From: Sodalis sp. CWE
Lineage (GTDB): Bacteria > Pseudomonadota > Gammaproteobacteria > Enterobacterales > Enterobacteriaceae
Length of the DNA: 64,000 nt
NCBI RefSeq assembly: GCF_019646055.1
Contig: NZ_JAESFE010000002.1
Coordinates: 62,001 to 126,000, forward strand
Reading direction: 5' to 3'
Position numbers and translations under genes: made by a program. Positions 22,189 through 32,140 of the stretch are shown here, piece by piece (positions within the stretch are counted from its first letter, which is position 1; each line of letters starts with the position of its first letter). Below the pieces are notes generated by a model. The model was not told where the DNA came from and ran no database searches. It worked only from the letters and a program-made list of their open reading frames with translations.

Positions 22189-22956
22189 ATGGGTTACTAT
22201 CCAAAACATAATTTTTTAAAAAATAAAAACATTCTAGTAACCGGTGCAGGAGCTGGTATTGGTCGCGAAGCTGCTTTGACTTATGCTTTTTATGGTGCAA
22301 CTGTTCTTCTTCTTGGTAGAACAGAAAATAAATTAAATGAAGTAAAAAGAAAAATTGCTAAAATGGGAGGCAACGAAGCACATGTATTAGTCTTTGACTT
22401 ATCTTGTAATAATCCAGAGTCTTATCAATTTCTTGCTGAAGATTTATTCAATAGTCATTCGTATTTAGATGGTTTGTTAAACAATGCTGCTCTATTGGGA
22501 GAAATTGCTCCAATGTCTAAACAGACCCCTTCCCGTTGGTTAGAAGTTATAGCAGTAAATGTTAATGGAACCTTCATGCTAACACAGGCGCTTTTACCTT
22601 TATTGCTTAATAGCAATAAAGGGTCATCGATAATTTTTACCACTTCTAGCGTAGGTCGAAAAGGTCGTGGACATTGGGGGGCTTATTCAGTATCCAAATT
22701 TGCTACTGAGGGTATGATGCAAGTCTTTGCAGAAGAATACTGTGCACATACACTACGAGTTAATTGCGTTAATCCTGGAAGAACTCAAACCAATATGCGT
22801 GCTAGTGCTTGTCCTACGGAGAAAAGTAGTCAACTGAAAAACCCAGCTGATATTATGTCTATTTATCTCTATTTAATGGGAGATGATAGCCAATCAAAAA
22901 CTGGAATCAGCTTTGATGCACAGTCTTTCGACTGTGATTTAAGCAAATTTATTTAG
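22189..22956 (+). CDS. yciK: YciK-family short-chain dehydrogenase
   Basis: SDR-fold oxidoreductase of unknown physiological substrate. The 255 aa align along the whole E. coli YciK. The cofactor loop is TGAGAGIG (residues 19-26), the structural NNAA motif follows, the catalytic Ser is in TTSSVGRKGRG and the Tyr/Lys pair in AYSVSKFATEGMM. NPGRTQT and the C-terminal LMGDDSQSKTG are also family features. It stands alone; the usual neighbours sohB and btuR are absent. Retention in a reduced genome hints at a needed but unassigned role. Confidence 0.93.
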   Translation: MGYYPKHNFLKNKNILVTGAGAGIGREAALTYAFYGATVLLLGRTENKLNEVKRKIAKMGGNEAHVLVFDLSCNNPESYQFLAEDLFNSHSYLDGLLNNAALLGEIAPMSKQTPSRWLEVIAVNVNGTFMLTQALLPLLLNSNKGSSIIFTTSSVGRKGRGHWGAYSVSKFATEGMMQVFAEEYCAHTLRVNCVNPGRTQTNMRASACPTEKSSQLKNPADIMSIYLYLMGDDSQSKTGISFDAQSFDCDLSKFI

Positions 22957-23934
22957 TTAAACTGCTTATTATTTCTAATAAGCCATAGTTCTTCTCTATA
23001 AAGAGACTTTTTTTTAATAAAACTGATGCATTTAAAATTCATTATTTTTTAGCTTAATGATTTTCAATCTTATTTAAATATTAAGATGATTTGGTTTTTG
23101 ACGTTGCACATCTTCATGAAAATCAAACTTTAACTTAAGTTTAGTAAGACTAGACTTAAATAATCTTGAGCATTGATAGGTACTTATTTTTACATTGGAC
23201 TAATGTTTTACTTTCTTAAAAAGAATTTAGTTTTGACGATTGAGTCAGTGAATACTTTATTTTTTTATTTTGGTTAGCTTGATAAATTAATTAAAAAAAT
23301 CAAAAACGTATTATACCTGATTTAACTTTTCGAAATCTATATGATCCCGTTCTTTTTTTAGGAAACAATAACTCTTAATGTTAGCAGAGAATAAAATAGC
23401 TGCCTTTAAAAGTAAACAACAAATAAAGGCAGCTGCAGCGAGAGAGTTCTTCACTAAAAGAAGAAATCTCGATAAACAAATTAAATTAATTATTTTGCAA
23501 TTACAAATGTGTTTTCTTTTTATAAAGAAAGAAAATAAATCAATTGGCTAAATTGTTTGTAACTAAATAAGATTTAATTTAATTAAGAGTTGTTTTTTTC
23601 TACGAAAAATTTTAAAAACAGCTCGTAATTTACATTACGCGCTCTTAGCGGAGAGATTATTTTTTCTAAAATCTGACTTTTATGTTTTATTTAATCTGAA
23701 AAATCACTAAGGGAATGATGTATCAGCATAAATGATATATATTATCAGCGTTAAATTAAATTTTTTAAGCTGTTTTATAAATTTAGTTAAATTGAATTGA
23801 AAATTGGATTAACAGTACTTTTACTAGCTCAAAAGCAATAAGTTTATTTTCAATAATTAAAATTTTAACTTAAATTAAGTTATAAACTTATTGCTTGTTA
23901 AATTAAAAAAATTATTTTTTTTGAGGAATTTTAT
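22957..23934. other. Spacer between yciK and yciC, about 1 kb
   Basis: No coding sequence seen. It contains the conspicuous pair of hairpins at 23398-23471 and a family palindrome near 23211-23225. E. coli has btuR, rluB, trp genes, ompW and others in this interval. Confidence 0.55.
23398..23471. ncRNA. Two adjacent stem-loops, possible terminator pair or small structured RNA
   Basis: The first hairpin has 11-bp perfect arms (AGCTGCCTTTA at 23398-23408, TAAAGGCAGCT at 23424-23434) around a 15-base loop. The second has CGAGA/TCTCG outside (23439-23443 and 23467-23471) and TTCTTC/GAAGAA inside (23447-23452 and 23460-23465). On the minus strand the first is followed by ATTTTATT, as in a terminator. 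The stems are far more GC-rich than their surroundings, which argues for selection or a recent functional past. No gene on the minus strand is left nearby. Confidence 0.4.
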
Positions 23935-24696
23935 TTGCTAATTACAGCGAAAATTTTGTGTTACGATATGTTAAATTTCTTTCGTAACCAATTTACGTAC
24001 GTTTTTTCATGCGTTCTACTAACATCACTGGCGAGCACTGCATTAAGATATATTTTTTCTCCATTATACGAACAGTTAGTAAATATAGACATACAATCGT
24101 CTGCGGTTAATGTTAACGTTATTAACATTAGTTTTATACAGTCCGTACGACAATTGTCGTTGGAACAACAATTGATACTCCTAAAGGCATCTTTAGCTAG
24201 TTTTTTTTCAAATTTAGTTGGGAGTGCTTTATTGATAGGCGGATTATTGACAGTGATACATCAAATATCTAATTATCATATCTTCGATATACGCAGAGTT
24301 ATTATTCTATCAGTAAAAATAATCCCTCGACTAGTATTGCTTATTTTTCTTATTACTTTGTTGGTCCAATTTGGTCTTTTGCTAATTATTGTACCAGGTA
24401 TCTTTTTAGCTATTGTTTTTAGTTTAGCGCCAATCATTTCTATCAGGGATAGTTTAGGTATTATTAAATCAATGCATTTGAGTTTTTATTTAGTAATTAA
24501 CAATTTTCGACTGTTGTCACCGGCGATTTTATTTTGGTTATTAGCAAAAATTATAGTATTAATTTTTGCTATGCAATTTACTTTATCGCAATCATTAACA
24601 GGCCTCTTTTTATTAACTGGACTCAGCAATTTAGTTTCTTCTTTACTATTAATCTACTTATATCGTTTATATATGCTATTATGTCCAGCAAAGTAA
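23935..24696 (+). CDS. yciC: YciC-family inner-membrane protein (UPF0259)
   Basis: Polytopic membrane protein of unknown function. The 253 aa align with E. coli YciC from end to end, including NFFRNQF, VPGIFLAIVFSLAP and the final IYLYRLYMLLCP. About six hydrophobic segments are visible. The start is TTG, supported by GAGGA at seven bases and by the alignment (MLITAKILCYD against MSITAQSVYRD). It precedes yciB by 36 bases, and the two are likely co-transcribed as in E. coli. Codon use is very AT-rich, like its neighbours. Confidence 0.92.
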   Translation: MLITAKILCYDMLNFFRNQFTYVFSCVLLTSLASTALRYIFSPLYEQLVNIDIQSSAVNVNVINISFIQSVRQLSLEQQLILLKASLASFFSNLVGSALLIGGLLTVIHQISNYHIFDIRRVIILSVKIIPRLVLLIFLITLLVQFGLLLIIVPGIFLAIVFSLAPIISIRDSLGIIKSMHLSFYLVINNFRLLSPAILFWLLAKIIVLIFAMQFTLSQSLTGLFLLTGLSNLVSSLLLIYLYRLYMLLCPAK

Positions 24697-24732
24697 AAAC
24701 TAGTACATATTTAGTTGGATTATATTTATTTT

Positions 24733-25272
24733 ATGCAGCAGCTTTTTGATTTTTTATTTTTAGGATGTTTTTTCCTTATTTATAAGTTTTACGGCATCTA
24801 TTATGCAACTGGCTCATTAGCTATTACTTCTTTGATGAAATTAATATATATGAGTTTTCGCTATCAAAAAATAAAAAAAACGGCTTTAGTCGTATTTTTA
24901 ATAGTGATAATTTCAAGTTTGCTAACGCTGTATTACCATAATGAAGATTTTATTAAATGGAAGGGAACAGTAGTTTGTTTTTTTCTATCTATAATTTTAT
25001 TAATTAATCAGTTTATATTTAAGAAGCCATTTATTCAATTTAAATTAAATAAGGAAATCCATCTACCGATTTATATCTGGACTAATTTAAGTATTCTTTG
25101 GGCGATATTCTTTTTTATTTGTGGTGCAATAAATGCCTATGTTGCATTTTATTTTTCACAGAATGTATGGGTTAATTTTAAAGTTTTTGGTATCTCTGGA
25201 TTAACACTATTATTTTCATTGATCAGCGGAGGTTATATTTATATTCAAATGAAGAAAAATAAAAATGGATAA
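24733..25272 (+). CDS. yciB: YciB (IspZ) inner-membrane septation-related protein
   Basis: Membrane protein implicated in cell-envelope synthesis and septation. From the ATG at 24733 it is 179 aa, the E. coli length, beginning MQQLFDFLF (E. coli MKQFLDFLP). A TTG 18 bases upstream is in frame but not needed. Family marks are HNEDFIKWKGTV, KKPFIQ and QNVWVNFKVFG. Five hydrophobic segments can be seen. Second gene of the yciC-yciB pair; yciA and tonB, which follow in E. coli, are not recognisable. Confidence 0.93.
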   Translation: MQQLFDFLFLGCFFLIYKFYGIYYATGSLAITSLMKLIYMSFRYQKIKKTALVVFLIVIISSLLTLYYHNEDFIKWKGTVVCFFLSIILLINQFIFKKPFIQFKLNKEIHLPIYIWTNLSILWAIFFFICGAINAYVAFYFSQNVWVNFKVFGISGLTLLFSLISGGYIYIQMKKNKNG

Positions 25273-26331
25273 CATTTATCACTAATTTTATTTTAGTGTT
25301 AAATTATAACAAACGCTTAATGCCTTTTTCAAAGGGATCTTAAAAGTAAATTTTGATTTAAAGTGCTCGATATCTGTTAGGCTTGTCTAAACGTGTAGAT
25401 TAACTGTCTTAAAAAGATTTAATTTTTTAGTAAAAAAGCTTTCCTGGAACAGGAAGGCGAATTGAAATTCAAATTTCAACTGATTTGATTTAATATCTAA
25501 ACTTAAATTTAGTTGGAGAAACTTCTGTTATTAATAATAATTAGGAGACAACTTGGTTATTAAGTAAGTTATTAAAACCATGTATTCTTTAGGTTTTTTA
25601 ATCGACAAATTTAATGAAATCTAACTGATTAGAATCAATCTTACAAGAAAGTTCTGAAATGAAAGTTAATACTTTATTAAAGTCGGTAATCTTTTTAAAA
25701 AAAGCATATGGTTAATGTCTCTATCTATTACAGCTATCGTTAAATTGGTACATAGTTAAAGTGTTTAAAAATTCTAGCTAAATTGAAATTTACTAAATTG
25801 GTAGAATCATGATCGCATTAACTCATCCATTTTAAAAACTAGCTATTTTGAGTCTTACCTTAAAAAGGGATTTTTTTGTCTTCCACAATGATTAATTAAT
25901 TTATAATCTGCATCAAATTCTTTGATAAGAAAAAATGGAAATTTTGGTTTATGTAATGACCCTTCTAGGTTAGAAAGATTTTTTCTTCTGATTTAAAGAA
26001 AAGCATATAAATAAAATCGTCACTATCGTACGATTACCATAATTTTTCCTCTGATGCTATTTTTCACAAAGAGAAACCTACATTAAAAATCCAAAAGTAA
26101 AAACATATTATTAAATATTAATCAATTTTTTTAAAATTCACGTACAGTTATCTTATTTTAACTGTCCTTTCTTATCATGTATTTGTTGTAGTTATAGCTT
26201 AATCGAAATACATGTGTAACGTTTTACTACATACAACATCAGAAATGAATAATCTATACTTCTTTCTTTTAAAAGAAAATGTTTCAAAACATTAGGCAAG
26301 CTAAGGTTCCGTGAACGGGATTTTCGCGATT
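25273..26331. other. Spacer between yciB and clsA, about 1.05 kb
   Basis: No gene recognised. E. coli has yciA, tonB and yciI here. It contains an 8-bp hairpin at 25439-25457 (TTCCTG, GAA, CAGGAA core) and the perfect palindrome at 26263-26278. Confidence 0.55.
26263..26278. repeat. 16-nt perfect palindrome TTTCTTTT/AAAAGAAA
   Basis: Eight-base perfect arms with no loop, about 54 bases before the clsA start; family member. Confidence 0.6.
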
Positions 26332-27792
26332 ATGACAACGCTTTATGTGATAATTAATTGGTTACTATTATTTAGTTATTGGTCATTAATTTCAGGAATT
26401 ACTTTAAGAATAATGATGAAACGCCGATCAGTTCCATCCTCCATGGCATGGTTATTGATAATTTATATTCTCCCTTTATTAGGAGTTATTACTTACATTC
26501 TTTTTGGTGAACCTAATCTAGGAAAACGTCGTATTAAACGCAGTAAAGCTCTTTGGCCATCAACTGTCAGATGGATTAAAAATCTTAAAAGATATCAACA
26601 AATTTTTTCCGATAAAAATAGCGAAGTAGCTCGAGCTTTATTTCAACTTTGTGAACATCGCCAAGGCATACGTGGGCTAAAAGGTAATCAAGTAAAATTG
26701 TTGTCTAAAAGTGAAGATGTTTTACATACATTAATTCAAGATATTGGTTTAGCTAAAAATAATATTGAGATGGTATTTTATATCTGGCAAGCAGGTGGAT
26801 TAGTAGACCGGATAATAGAATCATTAGTGGAAGCGGCGTGGCGTGGCGTATATTGTAGATTAATGCTTGACTCTGTTGGAAGCATAGATTTTTTTCGTAG
26901 TTCCCATCCTACGCTAATGCGTGCCGCTGGCATTAATGTTGTAGAAGTTTTGCATGTAAGTTTTTTACGAAGTTTTTTACGTCGTATGGATTTACGTCAA
27001 CATCGAAAAATGGTACTCATCGACAACTATATTGCCTATACTGGCAGTATGAATATGGTAGATCCACGATTCTTTAAGAAGAATTCTGGTGTTGGTCAAT
27101 GGATTGATATTATGGTACGAATGGAGGGACCTGTAGCAACTGCTATGGGAGTAATTTTTTCCTGCGATTGGGAGATAGAAACTGGAGAACGTATTCTTCC
27201 TCCAGTAAATATTAATGATATTGTATCATTTGAAAAGAAATACAGTCATATCATTCAGGTAATTGCCTCAGGTCCAGGTTTTCCTGAAGGCGTCATCCAT
27301 CAAGCGTTACTTACTTCAATTTATGCAGCGCGTAAAAAATTGGTAATGACAACACCGTATTTAGTTCCAAGCGATGATTTGCTTCATGCCATTTGTATTG
27401 CAGCGTATCGTGGAGTAAAAGTTCATATTATTCTTCCAAGAAATAATGATTCAATACTAGTAGATTGGGCTAGTCGAGCTTTTTTTTCCGAACTTTTAAA
27501 GGCTGGCGTATTGATTCATCAGTTCAAAGGTGGATTATTACACACTAAAAGCATACTAGTTGATGACCAGTTAAGTTTATTGGGAACAGTGAACCTAGAT
27601 ATGAGAAGTCTATGGCTAAATTTTGAAATAACATTAGTTATTGATGATGACGATTTCGGTAGGAACTTGGCCAAAGTACAAGAAGAGTATATTGCTAATT
27701 CGCATCTTATTGAAGCTAAATCCTGGTCAAACCGACCTTATTGGCAACGTATTCTAGAAAGATTTTTTTATTTTTTTAGTCCATTCCTATGA
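26332..27792 (+). CDS. clsA: Cardiolipin synthase A
   Basis: Makes cardiolipin from two phosphatidylglycerols at the inner membrane. The ATG at 26332 gives 486 aa starting [10 protein letters not shown], the same length and start as E. coli ClsA; a GTG seven codons upstream is in frame. Two N-terminal membrane segments are followed by two phospholipase-D catalytic motifs: [18 protein letters not shown] (near 225) and [18 protein letters not shown] (near 405). It ends FYFFSPFL like the family. No good ribosome site precedes the ATG. Confidence 0.96.
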   Translation: MTTLYVIINWLLLFSYWSLISGITLRIMMKRRSVPSSMAWLLIIYILPLLGVITYILFGEPNLGKRRIKRSKALWPSTVRWIKNLKRYQQIFSDKNSEVARALFQLCEHRQGIRGLKGNQVKLLSKSEDVLHTLIQDIGLAKNNIEMVFYIWQAGGLVDRIIESLVEAAWRGVYCRLMLDSVGSIDFFRSSHPTLMRAAGINVVEVLHVSFLRSFLRRMDLRQHRKMVLIDNYIAYTGSMNMVDPRFFKKNSGVGQWIDIMVRMEGPVATAMGVIFSCDWEIETGERILPPVNINDIVSFEKKYSHIIQVIASGPGFPEGVIHQALLTSIYAARKKLVMTTPYLVPSDDLLHAICIAAYRGVKVHIILPRNNDSILVDWASRAFFSELLKAGVLIHQFKGGLLHTKSILVDDQLSLLGTVNLDMRSLWLNFEITLVIDDDDFGRNLAKVQEEYIANSHLIEAKSWSNRPYWQRILERFFYFFSPFL

Positions 27793-28120
27793 GGAAGAAA
27801 AAGTACTTTTTATCTCTTTTTTTAAATTAGCTATTATCTAGTAATAACAAAAAGAATTTTTATATCAGCAAACAACCTAATGATTAAAAAAAAAGAAACA
27901 TTTTGACAAGATAAAAAGTGACAAAAATGTACTTGTCTTTTTTAAGAAAGAAAAAACCTTTTTCACTGTATGTAAGGTTACTTATTTTTTTAGCGTTTAA
28001 TTGTTTACAGTTAATCAAACTTAATTGAATAACCATTATAACTATAATCTTTGTAGATTTATACGATTTTTACAGGCAAATTTAAGTTTATTACTTTTTT
28101 ATGCTAATTAATTTCTTTTA
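27793..28120. other. Convergent gap clsA/oppF
   Basis: 328 bases between converging genes. A pyrimidine/purine palindrome (TCTTTTTTAAGAAAGA) lies near 27936-27951. No clear terminator with a T-run. Confidence 0.5.
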
Positions 28121-29137
28121 TTACTGAGTAAGCTTTGATGTATTTATCTTGATACATGAACAAGAGTGAAGTAAATTTCCTTGTAGAATTGGTTTTGTTT
28201 TTTTACAAATTTCATCAGAAAGATAACAACGGGTACGAAAAACGCATCCTGATGGCGGATTGATTGGAGAAGGTAAGTCTCCTTCTAGTAAATGAGTAAT
28301 TTTATTGTACTCACTATCTGGATCTGGAATTGGTACTGCAGATATTAGCGCACGTGTATAAGGATGTTGTGGATTGTGGTAAATGCGGTCATAAGTACCA
28401 ATTTCCATAATATGACCGAGATACATAACTAAAATTCGATCAGAAATATGCTTAATAATTGCTAAATCGTGCGCGATAAAAATCAAAGAAATTTTCATAT
28501 CTCGTTGTAATTGCTTTAATAAGTTTACTACTTGCGCTTGAACAGATACATCTAGTGCTGAAACCGGTTCATCACAAATGACTAACTTTGGCTCAAGAAT
28601 TAATGCTCTAGCAATCCCAACACGCTGGCATTGTCCGCCAGAAAGTTCATAAGGATAATGATTCATTAAGTTTGGCAGTAGCCCAACTTTTTTCATTATA
28701 TTTCCTACTTTTTCTTTTACGCTTTGATGGATCATTTTTGGAAAATAGGCGCGTAATGGTTCAGCAATGATATCGCCAATTGTCATACATGGATTAAGAG
28801 AAGCTACTGGATCTTGAAAGATCATTTGAATATCATTACGTATAATACGCCATTGTTTCGCACTTATATTCTGCAATTCTTTTCCAAACCAAGTGATACG
28901 TCCACTAGTGATTTTGACTAAACCAATTAATGCTCGAGCAAAAGTCGATTTACCACAGCCAGATTCACCGACTATTCCTAAAGTTTCACCTTCGTAAAGC
29001 CACATAGACAAACCGTCTATTGCTTTTAAACTTCTAGTAGATTTCCAGAACCATCGATCTTTTACTTTTATATGAAAATAAACCTTTAAATTTTCGACAT
29101 TTAGAATAATTTTCTTTCTAGTTAATATATTTTTCAT
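28121..29137 (-). CDS. oppF: OppF, oligopeptide ABC transporter ATPase
   Basis: Second ATPase of the oligopeptide importer. The 338 aa carry Walker A GESGCGKST, the Q-loop FQDPVASLNP, signature LSGGQCQRVGIARAL, Walker B LVICDEPVSALD and H-loop IAHDL. The C-terminal Cys-containing oligopeptide/dipeptide extension (GCVFRTRCYLSDEIC) is present. Its ATG follows the oppCD stop by a single base, so translation is almost certainly coupled. Last gene of the operon. Confidence 0.96.
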   Translation of the reverse strand: MKNILTRKKIILNVENLKVYFHIKVKDRWFWKSTRSLKAIDGLSMWLYEGETLGIVGESGCGKSTFARALIGLVKITSGRITWFGKELQNISAKQWRIIRNDIQMIFQDPVASLNPCMTIGDIIAEPLRAYFPKMIHQSVKEKVGNIMKKVGLLPNLMNHYPYELSGGQCQRVGIARALILEPKLVICDEPVSALDVSVQAQVVNLLKQLQRDMKISLIFIAHDLAIIKHISDRILVMYLGHIMEIGTYDRIYHNPQHPYTRALISAVPIPDPDSEYNKITHLLEGDLPSPINPPSGCVFRTRCYLSDEICKKTKPILQGNLLHSCSCIKINTSKLTQ

Positions 29138-29138
29138 A

Positions 29139-31046
29139 TTAGAGTTCCTTCATCGGCTTATAACAAGCGCGTAAGCGTTGATCACCAAAGTGATCTATCG
29201 GAGGAAATGTAATGGTACAAATATTCATTGAGTAACGACATCGCGGTTGAAAAGGACAGCCTTTAGGTAAATGAAATAAATTAGGTGGGTCACCAGGAAT
29301 AGTAGTTAAATTAATATTATTTTCTACATCTAGACGCGGTACTGCTGATAATAAACCAATGGAGTAGGGATGACTTGGATGATAAAATACGTCGCGTGCT
29401 TTTCCGTATTCCATAATGTGTCCGGCATACATTACCAGTAATCGATCACAAATGCCGGCTACGATACCGAGATCGTGAGTAATCATTATAATGGTAGTAT
29501 TAAATTTAGATTTAATTTCTTTGAGTAAACTCATAATTTGAGCTTGTACTGTTACATCTAACGCTGTGGTAGGTTCGTCAGCAATAAGTAATTTTGGACG
29601 ACATAATAATGCCATGGCGATCATTATACGTTGGCGCATGCCTCCTGATAGCTCATGAGGATACATATACATTCGTTTATTTGATTCAGATATTTTTACC
29701 GCGTTTAGCATACGTACAGATTCATCAAAAGCTTCATGTTTATTGATTTGTTTATGCAACCGCAGCACCTCTATTAACTGATCGCCTATACGCATATATG
29801 GATTTAAGGAGGTCATAGGGTCTTGAAAAATCATTGAAATTTTTTTGGAACGAATTTTATTTAAATATTTTTCCGGTAAATTAAGAATTTCATGACCATC
29901 AAACTTAGCACTACCACTAATACAGCCATTAGTTGCCAATAATCCCATCAAAGCAAAAGCTATTTGAGATTTTCCAGAACCAGATTCGCCGACTATTCCG
30001 ATAGTTTCACCAGCATTAATAGAAAAACTTAAGTTATTAACCGCAGTTAATATTTTATTTTGAATGAAAAATGTAACATGTAAATTATTTACATCTAGCA
30101 GTATCGGAGGAGCGATATCTGCTGGTATTTTTATGTTTTTTCTAAAAGTTTCACTCATTTTTATTAAGATATCTTCTTCTTTTAGATTAATCGCGTTGCG
30201 TAATCCTTCACCAATGAAATTAAAACAAAGTAATGTTGTTACTAAAAAAATAGTTGGAAAGATTAACAACCATGGAAATTCTTCCATAGAATTTACACCA
30301 TCGCTAAGTAATGATCCCCAACTTGGAAGTGGTTCCTGAACACCTAAACCTAAAAAACTTAAAAAAGACTCAAATAAAATCATGTTAGGAGCTAAGAGTG
30401 AGGCCTGCACTATCACTAGACCAAGTAAATTTGGCACAATATAGCGTAGGAGAATATTTCTAGTAGATACACCATTGATAATAGCTGCCTCAACGAATTC
30501 TTTACGCTTCAAACTTAATGTTTGGCCTCGCACAATACGAGCCATATCTAGCCAAGAAACTAACCCAATAGCCAAAAAAATTAAAAGAATATTCTTCCCA
30601 AGAAAAGTTATTAGCAAAATAACAAAAATTATGAAAGGAAACGAGTTTAAAATTTCTAGAAATCGCATCATCATAGAATCAATTCTACCACCGAGATAAC
30701 CAGATAAAGCTCCGTAGAATGTGCCTACTATTACCGCTATTACTGCAGAAAAAATTCCAATTAAAATAGAAATACGTCCACCAATTGCAATTCGTACTAA
30801 TAAATCTCGTCCAAACAAATCAGTGCCAAAGTAATGCTGAGAAACAATGCTTGGCGCGTTAGATGTCATACACCAATCAGTGTCGTCATAACGAAACATG
30901 GAAAACATTGGAACCAATATGACAAACAAAATTATCAATAATAAGATCAGTAAGCTTGTTAATGAAATTTTATTTTGAATAAAACGCTTTCCAGTTCTTT
31001 CTAAGAGACTACGGGTTTTTCTTATCACCTTAGATTTCTCTAGCAC
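29139..31046 (-). CDS. oppCD: OppC-OppD fusion: permease joined to ATPase in one frame
   Basis: One 635-aa frame covers two proteins that are separate in E. coli. Residues 1-296 are OppC, the inner-membrane permease, with [15 protein letters not shown], the EAA loop [12 protein letters not shown] and [20 protein letters not shown]. Residues 297-635 are complete OppD: Walker [11 protein letters not shown]-loop [12 protein letters not shown], signature LSGGMRQR, Walker [18 protein letters not shown], and the Cys-rich tail GCPFQPRC. The OppD start Met is still there in frame (ATG at 30158-30156). In the next frame, just before it, stand two adjacent TAA codons, so one lost or gained base has removed the oppC stop. 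Both C- and N-termini at the joint are cytoplasmic, so a fused protein could work; independent initiation at the inner ATG is also possible. Start is GTG. Confidence 0.9.
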   Translation of the reverse strand: MLEKSKVIRKTRSLLERTGKRFIQNKISLTSLLILLLIILFVILVPMFSMFRYDDTDWCMTSNAPSIVSQHYFGTDLFGRDLLVRIAIGGRISILIGIFSAVIAVIVGTFYGALSGYLGGRIDSMMMRFLEILNSFPFIIFVILLITFLGKNILLIFLAIGLVSWLDMARIVRGQTLSLKRKEFVEAAIINGVSTRNILLRYIVPNLLGLVIVQASLLAPNMILFESFLSFLGLGVQEPLPSWGSLLSDGVNSMEEFPWLLIFPTIFLVTTLLCFNFIGEGLRNAINLKEEDILIKMSETFRKNIKIPADIAPPILLDVNNLHVTFFIQNKILTAVNNLSFSINAGETIGIVGESGSGKSQIAFALMGLLATNGCISGSAKFDGHEILNLPEKYLNKIRSKKISMIFQDPMTSLNPYMRIGDQLIEVLRLHKQINKHEAFDESVRMLNAVKISESNKRMYMYPHELSGGMRQRIMIAMALLCRPKLLIADEPTTALDVTVQAQIMSLLKEIKSKFNTTIIMITHDLGIVAGICDRLLVMYAGHIMEYGKARDVFYHPSHPYSIGLLSAVPRLDVENNINLTTIPGDPPNLFHLPKGCPFQPRCRYSMNICTITFPPIDHFGDQRLRACYKPMKEL

Positions 31047-31088
31047 TTATAGATTTTATTTTATAAAAAGTTAGATGCTTTAAATTTA

Positions 31089-32009
31089 CTAATAGCGAAT
31101 TTTTGGATTAATGGTTGCATAAAGAATATCAACGATAGCATTAAAAAAAACAGTAAGACTACCCATTAATATTGTTAGACTTAATATTAAAGAATAATCT
31201 CGATTAAGTGCTCCGTTGACAAATAATTGACCGATTCCGGGTAATCCATAGATTGTTTCTATCGTCATTGATCCAGTAATGATTCCAACAAATGCAGGTC
31301 CCATATAAGAAACAACAGGCAGTAAAGCTGGCTTTAGAGCATGATTAAGAATGATTTTTTGCATTGGCAATCCCTTAGCACGCGCTGTTCGTATAAAATT
31401 AGAGCATAATACCTCAATCATAGAAGATCGAGTGATACGAGCAATACTGGTAATATAAGTAAGTGAAAGCGAAATCATAGGCAAAATAATAAATCTAGGC
31501 TCACCTCCGTTCCAGCCTCCACCTGGTAGCCAGGTTAGCGTAACAGAAAAAATCAATACCAAAATTGGAGCTATTAAAAAACTGGGAGTGACTGCCCCAA
31601 TCATCATTAACCCCATAGAAATATAAGTACATTTACTATGTGGTTTTAATGAAGTTGCAATACCAATAGAAACACCGGTTATAATTGCTAATAAGAACGC
31701 TATTGATCCTAGTGTTGCTGAAACTGAGAATGAACTAATAAGTAAATCATTAACTGAATAGTCTTTATATCTAAATGATAGACCAAAATCTCCATGCGCA
31801 AGTTGCAATAAATAATTTTCATATTGAATAATTATAGGGTCATTCAAATGATATTTAGCTTTGATATTTTCTATTACTACTTGTGGTAGATTTTTCTCAT
31901 TAGTAAATGGACTACCAGGTGCTAAACGCATCATAAAAAAAGAAATAGTGATTAATATAAACAATGTTGGAATTGCTTCCAGAAACCTTTGAAGAATAAA
32001 TTTTAGCAT
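31089..32009 (-). CDS. oppB: OppB, oligopeptide ABC transporter permease
   Basis: Inner-membrane permease that pairs with OppC. It has the E. coli length of 306 aa, six hydrophobic segments, the early motif ISFFMMRLAPGSPF, the EAA loop FIRTARAKGLPMQKI and the end IVDILYATINPKIRY. It starts 131 bases after oppA; a small hairpin (TGCTT, loop TTAG, AAGCA on the minus strand) lies in that gap where E. coli also has a hairpin that dampens expression of the distal genes, though this one is weak. Confidence 0.95.
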   Translation of the reverse strand: MLKFILQRFLEAIPTLFILITISFFMMRLAPGSPFTNEKNLPQVVIENIKAKYHLNDPIIIQYENYLLQLAHGDFGLSFRYKDYSVNDLLISSFSVSATLGSIAFLLAIITGVSIGIATSLKPHSKCTYISMGLMMIGAVTPSFLIAPILVLIFSVTLTWLPGGGWNGGEPRFIILPMISLSLTYITSIARITRSSMIEVLCSNFIRTARAKGLPMQKIILNHALKPALLPVVSYMGPAFVGIITGSMTIETIYGLPGIGQLFVNGALNRDYSLILSLTILMGSLTVFFNAIVDILYATINPKIRY

Positions 32010-32140
32010 TATTACCGGACTCGTATAATATTCTAGTAGAACCTGTGTTTAGATCTAATTTCTAATAAAAAGTACAGTGATGCTTCTAAAAGCACTTGAA
32101 AAGAAAATTTCTTTTACAAAAGTAAATTTATCCAATTGAA

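Noticed and set aside
24534-24749. 71-codon frame overlapping yciC and yciB
   Set aside because: Lies within the 3' end of yciC in another frame; yciC itself aligns to its end.
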